Positions 1 to 8,087 of a stretch of 64,000 bases of DNA are shown piece by piece (positions within the stretch are counted from its first letter, which is position 1; each line of letters begins with the position of its first letter). This DNA is from CBDFMR01 sp965249765 (lineage in GTDB: Bacteria > Bacteroidota > Bacteroidia > Chitinophagales > Saprospiraceae), in contig CBDFMR010000005.1 in NCBI GenBank assembly GCA_965249765.1, positions 992,001 through 1,056,000 on the forward strand, written 5' to 3'. A program made the position numbers and the translations under genes. The notes under the pieces are model-generated. The model had not been told where the DNA came from. It did not search any database and saw only the letters and a list, made by a program, of their open reading frames with translations.

Positions 1-204
1 CTGCGCAAGTCCCAGACTGTCACCTATATAATCGGCTATATCTTGAATCTCAGATTCCTGATAATAGTGAGCGAGTACGATGGCGTTTTTTTCTTTCTTG
101 AGCCTCTCAATTTCCTCTTCAAGATTCATCATGGGATCTACATCGATGTCGAGATATCCCATTTCCGATAGATGATCCTTAGCCACTTCAAATTGTGTTG
201 TCAT
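1..204 (-). CDS. nadA: Quinolinate synthase NadA (N-terminal part, cut by window edge)
   Basis: Quinolinate synthase condenses iminoaspartate with dihydroxyacetone phosphate in de novo NAD synthesis, using a [4Fe-4S] cluster. Only the first 68 codons are present; the gene runs off the left edge. The ATG lies at 202-204 on the minus strand. After a variable N-terminus, residues from about 42 read NAIVLAHYYQ and then a GDSLGLAQ stretch, the first conserved block of NadA. The cluster cysteines lie beyond the edge and cannot be checked. The last NAD pathway step, nadE, is also in this window (30186) but is not linked to this gene. Identity is confident from the motif. Confidence 0.9.
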   Translation of the reverse strand, partial: MTTQFEVAKDHLSEMGYLDIDVDPMMNLEEEIERLKKEKNAIVLAHYYQESEIQDIADYIGDSLGLAQ

Positions 205-269
205 TTGCCTATTTTTGTTTAATAACATGATTAACGGAAAACCGTTGTTTATATGACATCTTTCTTACC

Positions 270-986
270 TCAAAGCAACAAAAATATCGCGGGAATATTG
301 TGAATATCTGGCAAGCTTGACTTTCTCCATTCTGATATGCTTTTTGTCATTATATCTTCGTTTTTTGATCCAATGCCGGCGGCAATGCACAATCTAGCGG
401 TGTCACTTAGGGTGCTAATGCAAGAATGAACCATGGCATTGTTTCGATATGGAGTTTCCATGAATATCTGGGTCTGGTCGTGCTTCCTAGCCACTTGTTC
501 TAATTTTCTTAATCGACTTACTAGCTCATTTTTTTTCACAGGTAAGTAGCCATGGAAGGTAAAATTCTGACCATTGAGTCCAGATGCCATCAGAGCCATG
601 AGGATCGAGGATGGCCCTACCAGAGGAACGACATGCACTTGGTTTTTATGAGCCCAGTCGACTATTCGATTACCAGGGTCTGCAATGCCTGGGCACCCTG
701 CTTCCGATAGTACGCCGACATTGTATTTTGGAAGATTTTCATTCAAATACGCTAGCCATTCTTGATCATCTTGATCATCCTGATCATGTTTTTGCAATTC
801 AATAATGGATATATCCTTCATTGGTGTTGGGTGTCCTATCGCTTTGAGGAAAGCCCTAGCGGTTTTGGCTCGCTCGGCAATAAAATGTACCGTTTCGTAA
901 ATGATGTCCCTAGTGGCAGGTGGAATGGTTTCTACATTCCATTCAACAATGGGACATGGGATCATGTATATCTTTCCTGAAAGCAT
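270..986 (-). CDS. RsmI-like SAM-dependent methyltransferase (tetrapyrrole methylase fold)
   Basis: The protein has about 238 residues. It shows the tetrapyrrole-methylase fold used by the 16S rRNA 2'-O-methyltransferase RsmI. The hallmark is the block SEAGCPGIADPGN, followed by VPLVGPSSILMALMASGLNGQ and, later, an ETPYRNN segment. There is no C-terminal helix-turn-helix extension. That and the overall sequence match the second, shorter RsmI-type paralogue that many Bacteroidota carry beside RsmI itself, so no symbol is given. Substrate unknown; rRNA is an inference. A GTG lies two codons before the ATG at 984-986, and the ATG is preferred. A 9-bp tandem repeat inside the gene codes for an Asp/Gln-rich loop. 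Confidence 0.8.
   Translation of the reverse strand: MLSGKIYMIPCPIVEWNVETIPPATRDIIYETVHFIAERAKTARAFLKAIGHPTPMKDISIIELQKHDQDDQDDQEWLAYLNENLPKYNVGVLSEAGCPGIADPGNRIVDWAHKNQVHVVPLVGPSSILMALMASGLNGQNFTFHGYLPVKKNELVSRLRKLEQVARKHDQTQIFMETPYRNNAMVHSCISTLSDTARLCIAAGIGSKNEDIMTKSISEWRKSSLPDIHNIPAIFLLL
762..788. repeat. In-frame 9-bp tandem repeat (three units) inside the methyltransferase gene
   Basis: Three imperfect copies of TTGATCATC lie head to tail. On the coding strand they give the repeated residues DQD-DQD-DQE in what is probably a surface loop between conserved blocks. Being a multiple of three, unit gain or loss would keep the frame. Confidence 0.8.
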
Positions 987-1069
987 AATCACAAGATTAG
1001 TCTATTGGCTACAATTTAATATAAGGTAGTAAACGAGAGGAGTCTTCTTCTCAATCATTCTTTGGAAAT

Positions 1070-1423
1070 TCACGCCGTCAGAATTAAAGTAGGATCGATA
1101 TTCAATTTAGTATATAATCCCTTAGCTAATTCAATTGTCAACCCTCTTTTACCATTTAAAATTTCACTCACACGTGAAGGTGTTGTACCTAAAATTTCGG
1201 CTACATCTTTTTGTTTAAGCTTTCGCTGATACATCCTCAGCTCAATCATTTCAATTAGATTACTTGGCTTAAATGCAAAGTGATCTTCTTCATATGTTGC
1301 TATCGAATCTGAAAGTTCGTCAAGTTCTAGTTGATGCTTTTTATCGAGTCTACCCTTATCGGTAAGTAACTTGAGTAATACTTCTAATCGTTTGGATTTC
1401 GCTTTGTACTCAGAATTGGTCAT
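1070..1423 (-). CDS. higA: HigA-type antitoxin, XRE helix-turn-helix
   Basis: Antitoxin of a type II HigBA module. It should neutralise the HigB ribonuclease and repress its own operon. The 117-residue protein has a helical N-terminal half (residues 1-55) and a C-terminal XRE helix-turn-helix: LKQKDVAEILGTTPSRVSEIL, then NGKRGLTIELAKGL. It begins 2 bp after the higB stop, in the toxin-first order typical of HigBA. The ATG is at 1421-1423. The neighbouring toxin gene lacks a standard start, so this may be an antitoxin left without an active toxin. Confidence 0.8.
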   Translation of the reverse strand: MTNSEYKAKSKRLEVLLKLLTDKGRLDKKHQLELDELSDSIATYEEDHFAFKPSNLIEMIELRMYQRKLKQKDVAEILGTTPSRVSEILNGKRGLTIELAKGLYTKLNIDPTLILTA

Positions 1424-1425
1424 AA

Positions 1426-1731
1426 TTAAATTTCTTTCACGTTAATTTTGTCATTTTCGTCATGAGTCCCAATGAACCTTATGTAGACTTTCTTTGATGC
1501 CATGATAATTATTGCTACTAGACAATAGTCGTTTCCTTTGATGTTAAACACATAACGATTGTTTCCAACATAGTCAACTGAATTAAAATCTTTTTTAATA
1601 TCACTTATAGTATTCCATTTAGCTTGCTTTACAATTTCATACCAATGTAACAAGGGTATCTTGGAAGCCGATTCCTTCTCAGCAAACTCCTTTAACCTTC
1701 GAGGTGTAACTACTCGCGTATGGTTGTTAAT
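1426..1731 (-). CDS. higB: HigB-type mRNA interferase toxin with no standard start codon
   Basis: HigB toxins are ribosome-dependent mRNA endonucleases of the RelE fold. The reading frame is open from 1758 to 1426. It gives a near full-length HigB: TRVVTPRRLKEFAEKE near the N-terminus, then LLHWYEIVKQAKW, a DYVGNNRYVFNIKGNDY strand pair and VYIRFIGTHDEND near the C-terminus. No ATG or GTG occurs in frame upstream of the conserved region. The only in-frame NTG is a TTG at 1651-1653, which would delete the first third. The start given here is an ATT codon (1729-1731) placed where an ATG would be expected. A nearby ATG at 1737-1739 is out of frame. The gene is either started from a rare codon or inactivated. 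Confidence 0.6.
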   Translation of the reverse strand: MNNHTRVVTPRRLKEFAEKESASKIPLLHWYEIVKQAKWNTISDIKKDFNSVDYVGNNRYVFNIKGNDYCLVAIIIMASKKVYIRFIGTHDENDKINVKEI

Positions 1732-1745
1732 GTTAACATCAATAT

Positions 1746-1786
1746 ATGGAATAATGTTCTATTTAATGGAATAATAATAACATTAT
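1746..1786 (-). promoter_or_regulatory. Candidate operator of the higBA operon
   Basis: Directly upstream of higB, ATGGAATAAT occurs at 1746-1755 and again at 1766-1775, 20 bp apart (about two helical turns). The arms ATAATGTT (1751-1758) and AACATTAT (1779-1786) form an inverted repeat. This arrangement suits autoregulation by a HigA-type repressor. The role is inferred from position. I see no gene in the remaining gap 1787-1977. Confidence 0.45.
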
Positions 1787-1977
1787 ATGAAGAGTGATGG
1801 ATACTTGTAAGTGTGTAGACCGACCTGGTAGGCATTGCATTGTCGGACTTCGGCAGCCTAGAGATTTGAAGAAAGAGTAAGTGTTGTACGCCTTGTATTT
1901 CTTGAAATCAGGTAAGTGAAAACGATCGCATATAAATGTCGATACTTCGCGAATTGGTTTATTTTTACACCATAATC

Positions 1978-2715
1978 ATGGAGTCCTATAAGATCAAAAT
2001 TCAGCAGTTTGAAGGTCCATTTGACCTTCTTCTCTTTTTTATTGAAAGAGATGAGTTGGATATTCATGATATTCCGATTGCATCTATCACCAATGATTTT
2101 CTAACCTATATCAAGCAATTGGAGGAGCTCAATCTTGATGTCGCCAGTGAGTTTATCCTTATGGCCGCTACGCTTATGCGTATCAAGTCAAGAATGCTTA
2201 TTCCCCGAAAAGAAATTGATGAACAAGGCAATGAAATAGACCCTAGGCAGGAACTCGCCGAGCGATTGCTGGAATACAGACGTTACAAAGAAATCATTGA
2301 TGACATGAAAGACCTTGAAGAATTAAGGTCAAAAAAACATGCCCGTGGTGGTATATCAAAAGAACTCAAGATGGTGGCAAATCGCGCTCTGGTAGATATC
2401 GAGTTGGAGTCATTGTCATTATATAAACTCCTTCAGACATTTCATGGACTACTGGAGAATTACGAGAACCGTAAGAATAAAACCATCCATCACATTGTCA
2501 GATTTTCATATAGTGTCAAGGAACAGCAAGACTACATAAGAACAAGACTTAAGACCAAGGGAGAGTTGAGGTTTGAAGGCTTGTTTAGAGCCCTAGAGAA
2601 TAGGGTCCATGCCATTGTAACCTTTCTCGCACTATTGGAAATGCTCAATATGGAGCAGGTAGAAATAACCCAAGGAGAAGGACTCAATAATTTTTGGATT
2701 AAGGCTAGCAAGTAG
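1978..2715 (+). CDS. scpA: Segregation and condensation protein A
   Basis: ScpA is the kleisin subunit that bridges SMC heads and, with ScpB, forms the bacterial condensin. The 245-residue protein begins MESYKIKIQQFEGPFDLLL, the classic ScpA N-terminal helix, followed by ELDIHDIPIASITNDFLTYI and a conserved ASEFILMAATLMRIKSRMLI block. The central part is charged and the C-terminus has the winged-helix pattern expected for binding the SMC head. The frame is open upstream to 1936, but the family N-terminus matches the ATG at 1978. No scpB or smc is adjacent. Confidence 0.93.
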   Translation: MESYKIKIQQFEGPFDLLLFFIERDELDIHDIPIASITNDFLTYIKQLEELNLDVASEFILMAATLMRIKSRMLIPRKEIDEQGNEIDPRQELAERLLEYRRYKEIIDDMKDLEELRSKKHARGGISKELKMVANRALVDIELESLSLYKLLQTFHGLLENYENRKNKTIHHIVRFSYSVKEQQDYIRTRLKTKGELRFEGLFRALENRVHAIVTFLALLEMLNMEQVEITQGEGLNNFWIKASK

Positions 2716-2795
2716 TTGTTGATTCGACTGATTAATAAATCTTCATTAAGGAATAAATTGAAGTCATAAAAGGACATCTTTTTTATCTATTCGGC

Positions 2796-2803
2796 TATCT
2801 TTG
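2796..2803 (+). promoter_or_regulatory. TAnnTTTG -7 promoter element for atpDC
   Basis: TATCTTTG matches the Bacteroidota housekeeping -7 consensus and lies 50 bp before the atpD start. A T-rich stretch occupies the -33 area without a clean TTTG. Confidence 0.65.
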
Positions 2804-2853
2804 CAGCGAATTTTAGAAACTCATTATTTAGGTATAAAATAGACTAATTTTTT

Positions 2854-4371
2854 ATGGCAAATGTCGGTCAGATAAAGCAAGTAATAGGACCCGTAATAGA
2901 CGTAAGTTTTGCGGCTGAAGGATCTAATTTACCAGAGATATTGAATGCGCTTTCAGTGAAAAGACTCAGTGGGGATGATCTTGTCCTTGAGGTTCAACAA
3001 CATCTTGGAGATGATAGTGTGAGAGCGGTAGCGATGGACTCTACAGATGGACTTGTGAGGGGTATGGAGGTCGTTGATCTCGAACAACCGATCACAATGC
3101 CCGTAGGAGACGTGATTAAAGGAAGACTTTTCAATGTGGTTGGTGAAGCTATTGATGGCATTGGACTGGTAGAAAAAGGAGACGATGCCTATCCTATACA
3201 CAGAAAGCCACCAAGGTATGAAGACCTGTCCACAGAGACAGAGGTGCTCTTTACAGGAATCAAAGTAATCGATCTTATAGAACCATATCAGAAAGGTGGA
3301 AAAATTGGATTGTTTGGTGGAGCTGGTGTAGGTAAGACAGTACTCATCATGGAGTTGGTAAATAACATTGCCAAGGCTTATGAAGGGATTTCTGTTTTTG
3401 CAGGAGTTGGAGAAAGGACGAGAGAGGGGAATGACCTATTGCGAGAGTTTCTCGAATCCGATGTAATCAATTACGGAGAGGACTTTAAGCACTCCATGGA
3501 AGAAGGTGGATGGGACTTATCTAAGGTTAGTAAGGCAGATCTCGAGAAGTCAAAAGCTACATTGGTTTTTGGTCAGATGAATGAGCCTCCAGGTGCGAGA
3601 GCTAGAGTAGCATTATCTGGATTGACCGTGGCCGAATACTTTAGGGATGGTGACTTAGAAGATCCTACAGGAGGGAAGGACATACTTTTCTTTATAGACA
3701 ACATATTTAGGTTTACACAGGCAGGTTCTGAGGTGTCAGCCCTTCTGGGAAGGATGCCGTCGGCTGTTGGTTATCAACCGACATTGGCTACTGAGATGGG
3801 ACTTATGCAGGAGAGGATTACCTCTACTAAGAGAGGGTCTATTACATCCGTACAAGCGGTATATGTGCCAGCGGATGACTTGACTGACCCAGCACCAGCG
3901 ACGACATTTGCTCACCTTGATGCTACTACAGTATTGAGTCGTAAGATTGCATCATTAGGTATTTATCCTGCAGTGGATCCACTGGATTCAACATCCAGAA
4001 TTCTTGATCCCGCCATCATCGGTGAGGAGCACTATAATACTGCTGAGAAGGTAAAGAACATTCTTCAGAGATATAATGAACTTCAAGATATCATCGCTAT
4101 CCTAGGAATGGAAGAATTGTCAGAAGAGGACAAAATCGTGGTTCACAGAGCACGTCGAGTACAGAGATTTTTATCTCAGCCTTTCCATGTAGCGGAACAG
4201 TTCACGGGATTAAAAGGAGTACTTGTTCCTATCGAGGAAACCATCAGAGGATTCAATATGATTCTGAATGGAGAAGTAGATGAGTATCCTGAGGCAGCAT
4301 TCAACCTGGTAGGTTCTATTGATGATGCTATCGAGAAGGGTAAAAAATTATTAGCAGAAGTAGAGAATTAA
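2854..4371 (+). CDS. atpD: F1 ATP synthase subunit beta
   Basis: Catalytic subunit of the membrane-bound F1Fo ATP synthase, 505 residues. The Walker A P-loop GGAGVGKT is at residues 155-162, GERTREGND near 187-195, and Walker B/DELSEED-type segments FFIDNIFRFTQAG and ELSEEDK are intact. A hydrophilic insert of about 20 residues (near 205-230) before VFGQMNEPPG is typical of Bacteroidota beta subunits. atpC follows after 1 bp. The alpha, gamma, delta and Fo genes are not in this window, consistent with the split operon seen in this phylum. Confidence 0.98.
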   Translation: MANVGQIKQVIGPVIDVSFAAEGSNLPEILNALSVKRLSGDDLVLEVQQHLGDDSVRAVAMDSTDGLVRGMEVVDLEQPITMPVGDVIKGRLFNVVGEAIDGIGLVEKGDDAYPIHRKPPRYEDLSTETEVLFTGIKVIDLIEPYQKGGKIGLFGGAGVGKTVLIMELVNNIAKAYEGISVFAGVGERTREGNDLLREFLESDVINYGEDFKHSMEEGGWDLSKVSKADLEKSKATLVFGQMNEPPGARARVALSGLTVAEYFRDGDLEDPTGGKDILFFIDNIFRFTQAGSEVSALLGRMPSAVGYQPTLATEMGLMQERITSTKRGSITSVQAVYVPADDLTDPAPATTFAHLDATTVLSRKIASLGIYPAVDPLDSTSRILDPAIIGEEHYNTAEKVKNILQRYNELQDIIAILGMEELSEEDKIVVHRARRVQRFLSQPFHVAEQFTGLKGVLVPIEETIRGFNMILNGEVDEYPEAAFNLVGSIDDAIEKGKKLLAEVEN

Positions 4372-4372
4372 T

Positions 4373-4618
4373 ATGAATCTTGTAGTACTTACACCAGAAA
4401 AGGAAATATTTAATGGACCTATTTCATCGGTCAAAGTTCCCGGTACCACTGGACAGTTTGAGATATTGAAAGGGCATGCCTCTATCGTATCGTCATTAGG
4501 TTCAGGAGAGGTAAAGATAACTGCACAGTCAGGGAATAAGACATTTGAAATAAAGAAGGGTTTTGTAGAAGTGCTTCACAATGAGGTAGCTCTTCTGGTT
4601 CAGGGCGTCAAAGAATAA
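4373..4618 (+). CDS. atpC: F1 ATP synthase subunit epsilon (short form)
   Basis: The 81-residue protein consists of the N-terminal beta-sandwich only (MNLVVLTPEKEIFNG, then VPGTTGQFEILKGHASIVSSLG, and GFVEVLHNEVALLV). The C-terminal two-helix domain that inhibits ATP hydrolysis in longer epsilon subunits is absent, as is usual in Bacteroidota. Translation is probably coupled to atpD, whose stop is 1 bp upstream. A terminator hairpin follows. Confidence 0.93.
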   Translation: MNLVVLTPEKEIFNGPISSVKVPGTTGQFEILKGHASIVSSLGSGEVKITAQSGNKTFEIKKGFVEVLHNEVALLVQGVKE

Positions 4619-4643
4619 AATCAACAATAAGTAACTCTCTAGA

Positions 4644-4673
4644 GCCATTTGCATAATGTAAATGGCTTTTTTA
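4644..4673 (+). terminator. Intrinsic terminator after atpC
   Basis: A 10-bp stem (GCCATTTGCA paired with TGTAAATGGC, one G-T pair) with a TAA loop is followed by six T. It lies 25 bp after the atpC stop. Its core recurs on the far side of the IS at 6837. Confidence 0.85.
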
Positions 4674-4842
4674 TTGCCCTGACCCTAGTAGGGAAAAGTC
4701 ACATATGAGCACTTTAACCCAACTTGGCTTAGGAGTTTCAAGAAGCAACAATTTTCGACAAATATGAGTGTCTACGAGTGTCTAACAGACTGATAATCAG
4801 TTATTGTATTATTAGTTTTTCAATTGTAGTAGTGTACGGTTA

Positions 4843-4873
4843 TTGGTTTTATGCAATTTTCATTGTATCTTTG
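4843..4873 (+). promoter_or_regulatory. Transposase promoter inside the IS
   Basis: TTG at 4843-4845 is followed after 20 bp by TATCTTTG at 4866-4873, a good match to the Bacteroidota -33/-7 pair. The transposase ATG is at 4879, only 5 bp past the -7 box, so the transcript would be essentially leaderless. Confidence 0.65.
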
Positions 4874-4878
4874 CTTTC

Positions 4879-6732
4879 ATGTTTATTAGATGTGTCAAAA
4901 AACAACGTAGTAAGAACTCCAAAATATTTTATCAATACACTTTGGCCCAGACTTCCAGGATTGACGGTAAAGTCAAGCAATTTTCCATTTTGTATTTAGG
5001 CTCAGATAAGATATTGGCAGATAAAGCCAATCGTGCCGTTGTATTGGCCATGTTAAAAAGTAAAATTTTTGGACAACCGGACTTGTTTCCATCGAAGTAT
5101 CCAAAGGAGCTCGAAGAGCTTGCTTTGGGCTACTATGAAAAATATCTTATTAAATATGAGTTGCAGGGTAAGCCCGCACCGACGTCCATACCTCCCCCAC
5201 CAAACAAAGCGGAGTTTCACCGATTAGATATAAAGGGTTTGAGAGTAGAACAAGTACGTAGTTTTGGTGCAGAAAATCTATGCAAGCAAATACTGGATAA
5301 ACTAGAGCTTGCCCGTTGTTTTAAGCAAATGGGATTAACTAAAGTTGAAATAAACAAAGCATTAATAAGTATTACTGCACGAGCCATATTTGCATGCTCT
5401 GAACATAGGACAGCCCAAATTTTACAGACCAATAGCGAGCTCCAACATTGCTACCGACAGGAAGAAAAAATTACACACAAACAACTATATGCCATTGCCG
5501 ATAAGTTGTACAATAACAAAGACAGAATTGATCAATTTATTTACAATAGGGTCACAGACATGTTTGGTTTAAAAGACAAACTTGTGATTTTTGATATTAG
5601 CAATACTTATTTTGAAACAAGTAAAAGACAGAGTAAAATAGCACGTCACGCAAGGAGTAAAGAAAAGCGAAATGATTGTCCAATAGTTGTATTTACGGGT
5701 GTCATAAACGCCGAAGGCTTTATACGACACTCTAGGATCTATGAGGGGAATAGGGCAGATGCAACGACACTTGATGATATGATAAAAGATCTGGAGAAGT
5801 ATGCAAAACCCGATATTGAACGCACAGTAGTCATAGACGCGGGTATTGCAACAGAAGACAACTTAGCATTACTGAGGGCCAGGAAATACAAGTATGTTTG
5901 TGTATCACGTAAACGCCTCAAAGATTATCCAGCGCAGGACGTTGATCAGCGAGTGACTATATTTAATAAAGATGACAAGCAAAAGGTCGAGCTATACATT
6001 TTCCAGCCACAAGGATATACGGATACATGGATGTATGTTCAAAGTGATGGCAAGCGAAAAAAAGAGCAATCGATGGATGGTAAATTAGTCCAGAGATTTG
6101 AAGAAAACCTGGAAACCATAAAAAAGGCCATTGACAAAAAAGGAGGAACCAAGAAGATCGAAAAAGTATGGGAGCGTATTGGTCGAGCAAAACAAAAACA
6201 CCTTCGAGTATCGGGACGGTATGATATTAATGTTGAGCAGTGCCAAGGTATTGCCACGGATATGAGTTGGATCAAGAAAACATCGAAAGTAAAACAAGAC
6301 AAAGCAAAAGGGGTATATTTTTTGCGCACAAATTATTCAGATCCAACCGAAAATCAATTATGGGATATATACAACACCATCCGTGAAGTTGAATCAACCT
6401 TTAGGTGTCTAAAAACTGACCTGCAAATTAGACCCATTCACCACCAAAAAGACGAGCGAATCAAAAGTCATATCTACTTGACAGTTTTAGCTTATCAACT
6501 TGTTAATACGATTCGGTATATGCTAAAGCAACATGGTCTCACATACGATTGGAGAAACATACTTAGAATATTGAGTACCCATACTATCCAAACTGTTGTG
6601 CTTCCTACGGATAAAAAGGTGATTCATATGCGCATACCTTCTAAGCCCATTGAACAACTACAGCAAATTTATTCTGCCACCCAATGTAAGCACACTCAAA
6701 CCCCTACAAAAAAATATGTAGTGTACCACTGA
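4879..6732 (+). CDS. IS1634-family DDE transposase
   Basis: Transposase of about 617 residues. The start is taken at the ATG of MFIRCVKKQRSK because IS1634-type proteins begin with a short strand ending in DGKVKQ; the frame is open a further 12 codons upstream. The catalytic core is visible: first Asp in LVIFDISNTYFE, second Asp in TVVIDAGIATEDN, and Glu in REVESTFRCLKTDLQIRPI with the downstream YLTVLAYQLVNTIRYML helix. No frameshift or internal stop is seen, so the element may be active. Confidence 0.92.
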   Translation: MFIRCVKKQRSKNSKIFYQYTLAQTSRIDGKVKQFSILYLGSDKILADKANRAVVLAMLKSKIFGQPDLFPSKYPKELEELALGYYEKYLIKYELQGKPAPTSIPPPPNKAEFHRLDIKGLRVEQVRSFGAENLCKQILDKLELARCFKQMGLTKVEINKALISITARAIFACSEHRTAQILQTNSELQHCYRQEEKITHKQLYAIADKLYNNKDRIDQFIYNRVTDMFGLKDKLVIFDISNTYFETSKRQSKIARHARSKEKRNDCPIVVFTGVINAEGFIRHSRIYEGNRADATTLDDMIKDLEKYAKPDIERTVVIDAGIATEDNLALLRARKYKYVCVSRKRLKDYPAQDVDQRVTIFNKDDKQKVELYIFQPQGYTDTWMYVQSDGKRKKEQSMDGKLVQRFEENLETIKKAIDKKGGTKKIEKVWERIGRAKQKHLRVSGRYDINVEQCQGIATDMSWIKKTSKVKQDKAKGVYFLRTNYSDPTENQLWDIYNTIREVESTFRCLKTDLQIRPIHHQKDERIKSHIYLTVLAYQLVNTIRYMLKQHGLTYDWRNILRILSTHTIQTVVLPTDKKVIHMRIPSKPIEQLQQIYSATQCKHTQTPTKKYVVYH

Positions 6733-6836
6733 TTTTCTAAGTCACTGAAAATCAATAAACTAATTTCTCCGTCGGCCAAGTTGGGTTAATACCTTCCAAT
6801 AAGGAACCTTATATAAGCTTTAGAAACATTAAATGA

Positions 6837-6865
6837 CCATTTGCATAATGTAAATGATTTTTTTT
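6837..6865 (+). terminator. Second terminator-like hairpin, copy of the atpC terminator core
   Basis: CCATTTGCATAATGTAAATG is identical over 20 bp to the atpC terminator core and is followed by nine T after an A. The outer G-C pairs are lost. It lies on the other side of the IS, 47 bp past its end. It cannot be a target duplication because the bases next to the IS ends differ. Confidence 0.6.
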
Positions 6866-6905
6866 GTCAATCCGTTTGTAAGTTTACATTACAATTTTCT
6901 CTTAC

Positions 6906-7562
6906 ATGGACGGGATGGTAAGAAAGGATAAATATGCTGAGCAGAAGGATCTGGTTAGCGAAGCTTTGTCCCAAGAAGTGATCCAGACCTCATCCATAGC
7001 TGAGACTAGATTGGATAAAATATTAGAGAAATTAAGATCGAGCAGGGATGCTGACTATTTAAATATGGCATTTGCAATACTTGCAGGACTTCTATGCCTT
7101 ATATGTGTGGTTAGTTTTATCAAAGATGGATTTACCTTTAGACTCGTGCCATTGATTTTATTCGTTCTTTTCGTTCTATACTATAGGTCGACTATGAAGT
7201 CGCGGGGATTGGCCAATATTGGACTAGGGCAAAGACTCAGAGAGATAAGTGAAGATGAGGCCTCTCAACTATCTAACAAGATTCAATATGTACAATCAGG
7301 TATTGAGACAAAAGAGACAAGACTCAGAATGGTACGTTTGTTCTATATTGTTTTTTTTCCACTGGTAATGTATCTGTTCACCGATTACTTTAGAGATTTT
7401 CAGGGAATGTGGATCGTAATTGGACTTGTGGTAGCTTTCGCTTTTTCATATCCGGTTTGGGACCAGTTTTTTGACCAGGACATAGATGATCTTCACAAAC
7501 TTAATATTGATGTTGAGGACTTAAAGAAAGAGGTTTATGCTTCCGGGTCAGTTAAGCTATAG
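6906..7562 (+). CDS. Unknown membrane protein with four predicted membrane segments
   Basis: Not recognised. The 218-residue protein has a charged N-terminus (1-48), then two hydrophobic pairs: about 52-73 and 79-92, then 142-160 and 167-185. A charged loop of about 45 residues lies between the pairs and an acidic, helical tail (DQDIDDLHKLNIDVEDLKKE) follows. The layout of two hairpins plus cytoplasmic coils suggests a small integral membrane protein, but no catalytic motif is visible. It ends with a 6-bp convergent overlap with the next gene. An alternative ATG lies three codons in. Confidence 0.7.
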   Translation: MDGMVRKDKYAEQKDLVSEALSQEVIQTSSIAETRLDKILEKLRSSRDADYLNMAFAILAGLLCLICVVSFIKDGFTFRLVPLILFVLFVLYYRSTMKSRGLANIGLGQRLREISEDEASQLSNKIQYVQSGIETKETRLRMVRLFYIVFFPLVMYLFTDYFRDFQGMWIVIGLVVAFAFSYPVWDQFFDQDIDDLHKLNIDVEDLKKEVYASGSVKL

Positions 7563-7943
7563 GCGCTGATCAACTTTTACCAAATCCTCTTCGTTGTATG
7601 TCTTATACCATTTGTCCATCTTGGCCCGAGATTTTTCTCTCACGCCATCGTCTACATAACAGGCAGTAGTTACCAGACCAAAAGCCAATACTCCCAAATC
7701 ATCCGTAAATCCAATGATTGGTGTGAAGTCAGGCAACAAGTCGATAGGCATAAGAAGGTATCCTATAACACCCATGATGATGTTTTTTGCCCAACAAGGA
7801 GTATTCTTACTTTTAAAAGCATAGAACATTAGCAAGGCGGAATAGCTTAGCTGTACGTTGGTCTTTTTTAGATGTCTCTTGAGGAATGGTATGACCTTGG
7901 ACATGTTTCCTTTGTGCCTGTATTTGCTTATTAACTTTTTCAT
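7557..7943 (-). CDS. YkvA/DUF1232 family small membrane protein
   Basis: The 128-residue protein has the DUF1232 signature: a hydrophobic segment GVIGYLLMPIDLLPDFTPIIGFTDDLGVLAFGL (about residues 65-97), with the IDLLPD and FTDD elements characteristic of YkvA-like proteins. The N-terminal half is basic. The biochemical role of the family is unknown to me. It is transcribed toward the previous gene and overlaps it by 6 bp at the stops. Confidence 0.85.
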   Translation of the reverse strand: MKKLISKYRHKGNMSKVIPFLKRHLKKTNVQLSYSALLMFYAFKSKNTPCWAKNIIMGVIGYLLMPIDLLPDFTPIIGFTDDLGVLAFGLVTTACYVDDGVREKSRAKMDKWYKTYNEEDLVKVDQRL

Positions 7944-8075
7944 TGACTCTGGTATCTGCTCTAAATTAACGCTTACCTGTATTGAGAAGTTTCATGTATT
8001 TATGTGAGTTAATACTTATTTAATCTAGGACATTTCATTTTCGACTAATCACAGAAAAGAAAGGACTGATAAAGT

Positions 8076-8083
8076 TATCTTTG
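8076..8083 (+). promoter_or_regulatory. TAnnTTTG -7 element for mfd
   Basis: TATCTTTG ends 4 bp before the GTG at 8088 and 25 bp before the ATG at 8109. Transcription would begin at about the GTG, which bears on the true start of mfd. Confidence 0.65.
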
Positions 8084-8087
8084 CTCT

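Larger units (their letters stand above)
4714..6789 (+). mobile_element. IS1634-type insertion sequence, apparently intact
   Basis: Perfect 15-bp terminal inverted repeats TTAACCCAACTTGGC lie at 4714-4728 and 6775-6789 and bracket one transposase gene, for a total of 2076 bp. Because the outermost four bases are TTAA on both sides, an 11-bp inverted repeat with a duplicated TTAA target fits equally well. No longer direct repeat flanks the element. The element sits between the atpC terminator and an unrelated membrane-protein gene and appears to disrupt no gene. Confidence 0.85.

Noticed and set aside
1810..1860. GC-richer stretch that at first looked like a tRNA fragment
   Set aside because: No T-loop GTTCRANNC, no acceptor stem and no anticodon arm could be fitted.
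4778..4999. 73-codon frame in the left part of the IS1634-type element
   Set aside because: It overlaps the transposase start in another frame and contains the transposase promoter. A shadow frame.
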